Origin: Anaeromyxobacter sp.
Lineage (GTDB): Bacteria; Myxococcota; Myxococcia; Myxococcales; Anaeromyxobacteraceae
Assembly: GCA_016718565.1 (NCBI GenBank)
Contig: JADKCZ010000001.1
Coordinates: 496,001 to 560,000, forward strand
Direction of reading: 5' to 3'
Length of the DNA stretch: 64,000 nt
Under the pieces are notes generated by a model that saw only the letters and a list, made by a program, of their open reading frames with translations, was not told where the DNA came from and made no database searches. Below, piece after piece: positions 61,981-64,000 of this stretch (position 1 is the first letter of the stretch; every line of letters starts with the position of its first letter). A program made the translations under genes and the position numbers.

Positions 61981-62640
61981 TCAACGCCCACCGGCGCCGG
62001 CGGCGGGCACCACCCGGCGCAGGGCGTCGATCAGCCGGCGCAGCCGCTCGGCGTGGAGCTTCAGGGCCACCCGGTTGACGATGAGCCGGGCCGACACCTC
62101 CAGCACGGTCTCGGCCACCTCCAGGCCGTTGGCCTTGAGGGTCTCGCCGGTCTCGGTGATGTCCACGATCCCGTCGGCCAGCCCCAGCGAGGGGGCCACC
62201 TCGATGGAGCCGTGCAGGTGGATGATCTCGGCCGGCAGCCCCCGGGCGGCGAAGTGGGCCGAGGCCAGGTTGGTGTACTTGGTGGCGATGCGCGGGGCCA
62301 CCCCCTTGGGCAGCGGCGTGCCCCCCTTGGGCCAGGCCACGATGACGCTGCAGCGCCCGATGCCCAGGTCGAGCGGCTCGTAGAGGTCGCGCGGCTCCTC
62401 GCGCAGCACGTCCAGCCCGGCCACCCCCACCGCGGCGGCGCCGTGCTCCACGTAGCTGGCCACGTCGGCGGCGCGGATGGAGATGAAGCGCAGCCCGGCC
62501 TCAGGGGCGTCGGCGGCCAGCTTGCGGGTGCCGGAGAGCAGCGCCTTGGGCGAGACGTCCAGCGCCTCCTCGAAGAGCTTGGACGCCTCGTCGAGGAGGC
62601 GCCCCTTGGGCACGGCCACGGTGATGAGCTCGGAGGTCAT
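61981..62640 (-). CDS. hisG: ATP phosphoribosyltransferase, catalytic subunit (short form)
   Basis: 219 residues. ITVAVPKGRLLDEASKLFEE, then RAADVASYVEHGAAAVGVAG and the PRPP-binding ADGIVDITETGETLKANGL. First step of histidine synthesis: ATP + PRPP to phosphoribosyl-ATP. The length shows the short form, lacking the C-terminal histidine-sensing domain, so it should need HisZ for activity and feedback; hisZ is not in the window. 32 bases after murA, same strand. Confidence 0.95.
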   Translation of the reverse strand: MTSELITVAVPKGRLLDEASKLFEEALDVSPKALLSGTRKLAADAPEAGLRFISIRAADVASYVEHGAAAVGVAGLDVLREEPRDLYEPLDLGIGRCSVIVAWPKGGTPLPKGVAPRIATKYTNLASAHFAARGLPAEIIHLHGSIEVAPSLGLADGIVDITETGETLKANGLEVAETVLEVSARLIVNRVALKLHAERLRRLIDALRRVVPAAGAGGR

Positions 62641-62672
62641 GGTCCCTTTCGCGCGGGTGGGCGGCGGGCGCC

Positions 62673-63938
<1,266 letters not shown>

Positions 63939-64000
63939 TTGTCCTGCTCCGGTGCGGCGGTGGGGGGCGGGTGGGGGTGGCTGGGGCGGGCGCGGATTCT

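Overview
This is very GC-rich DNA from a bacterium with many two-component kinases. It has a murA-hisG pair, a cyclic-nucleotide-binding repeat protein, an SPFH (flotillin-like) protein and many lipoproteins. The best guess is a member of the Myxococcota, probably near Anaeromyxobacter. That is inferred from gene content and composition, not from a marker gene.

Two chromosomal blocks flank a large mobile block. The left block (1-25.6 kb) holds an FG-GAP lipoprotein, a three-gene signalling operon (response regulator, HDOD protein, histidine kinase) and two divergent hybrid histidine kinases. It continues with a MarR/MFS/small membrane protein operon, a cyclic-nucleotide-binding repeat protein whose N-terminus appears frameshifted, a Tll0287-like haem protein, a PhoD-type phosphatase, an SPFH protein with four extra N-terminal repeats, and a double M16-like lipoprotein lacking its zinc motif. 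A 114-base copy of part of the phoD gene lies at 23531-23644. The right block (60.7-64 kb) holds a sulfite-oxidase-like molybdoprotein, a zinc-ribbon protein, hisG and murA.

Between them, about 35 kb is inserted at the 3' end of a tRNA-Gly(CCC) gene (60565-60640, minus strand). A 45-bp copy of the tRNA 3' half, running from anticodon loop to CCA, occurs at 25657, 28919 and 40084 as well as in the tRNA. The block is therefore a tandem array of three segments: about 3.3 kb, 11.2 kb and 20.5 kb. Segments 2 and 3 are built alike. Each starts with an AlpA/excisionase-like helix-turn-helix gene and ends with a ribbon-helix-helix gene, a second excisionase-like gene and a tyrosine recombinase whose 3' end reads through a terminator hairpin into the tRNA copy. 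Each of these two segments also carries the same private pair of 11-12-mers near both ends, which look like integrase arm sites.

The cargo is mostly conflict and defence related. Segment 1 has a MerR-HicB fusion with HicA. Segment 2 has an MNT nucleotidyltransferase, a DUF6036-like nucleotidyltransferase with a partner, an orphan HicB, a roughly 1,170-residue protein of unknown function followed by three CACGTG-centred palindromes, and an unknown four-gene operon. Segment 3 has a complete type I restriction-modification system, a Panacea-domain antitoxin with a likely toxin, a PadR/membrane-protein pair, a serine recombinase and a large primase/helicase-like replication protein. Segment 3 has no capsid genes and resembles a phage satellite or mobilisable island. 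The most likely places for undescribed biology are the large orphan protein with its palindromes, the four-gene operon at 29.3-31.5 kb, and the island architecture itself.
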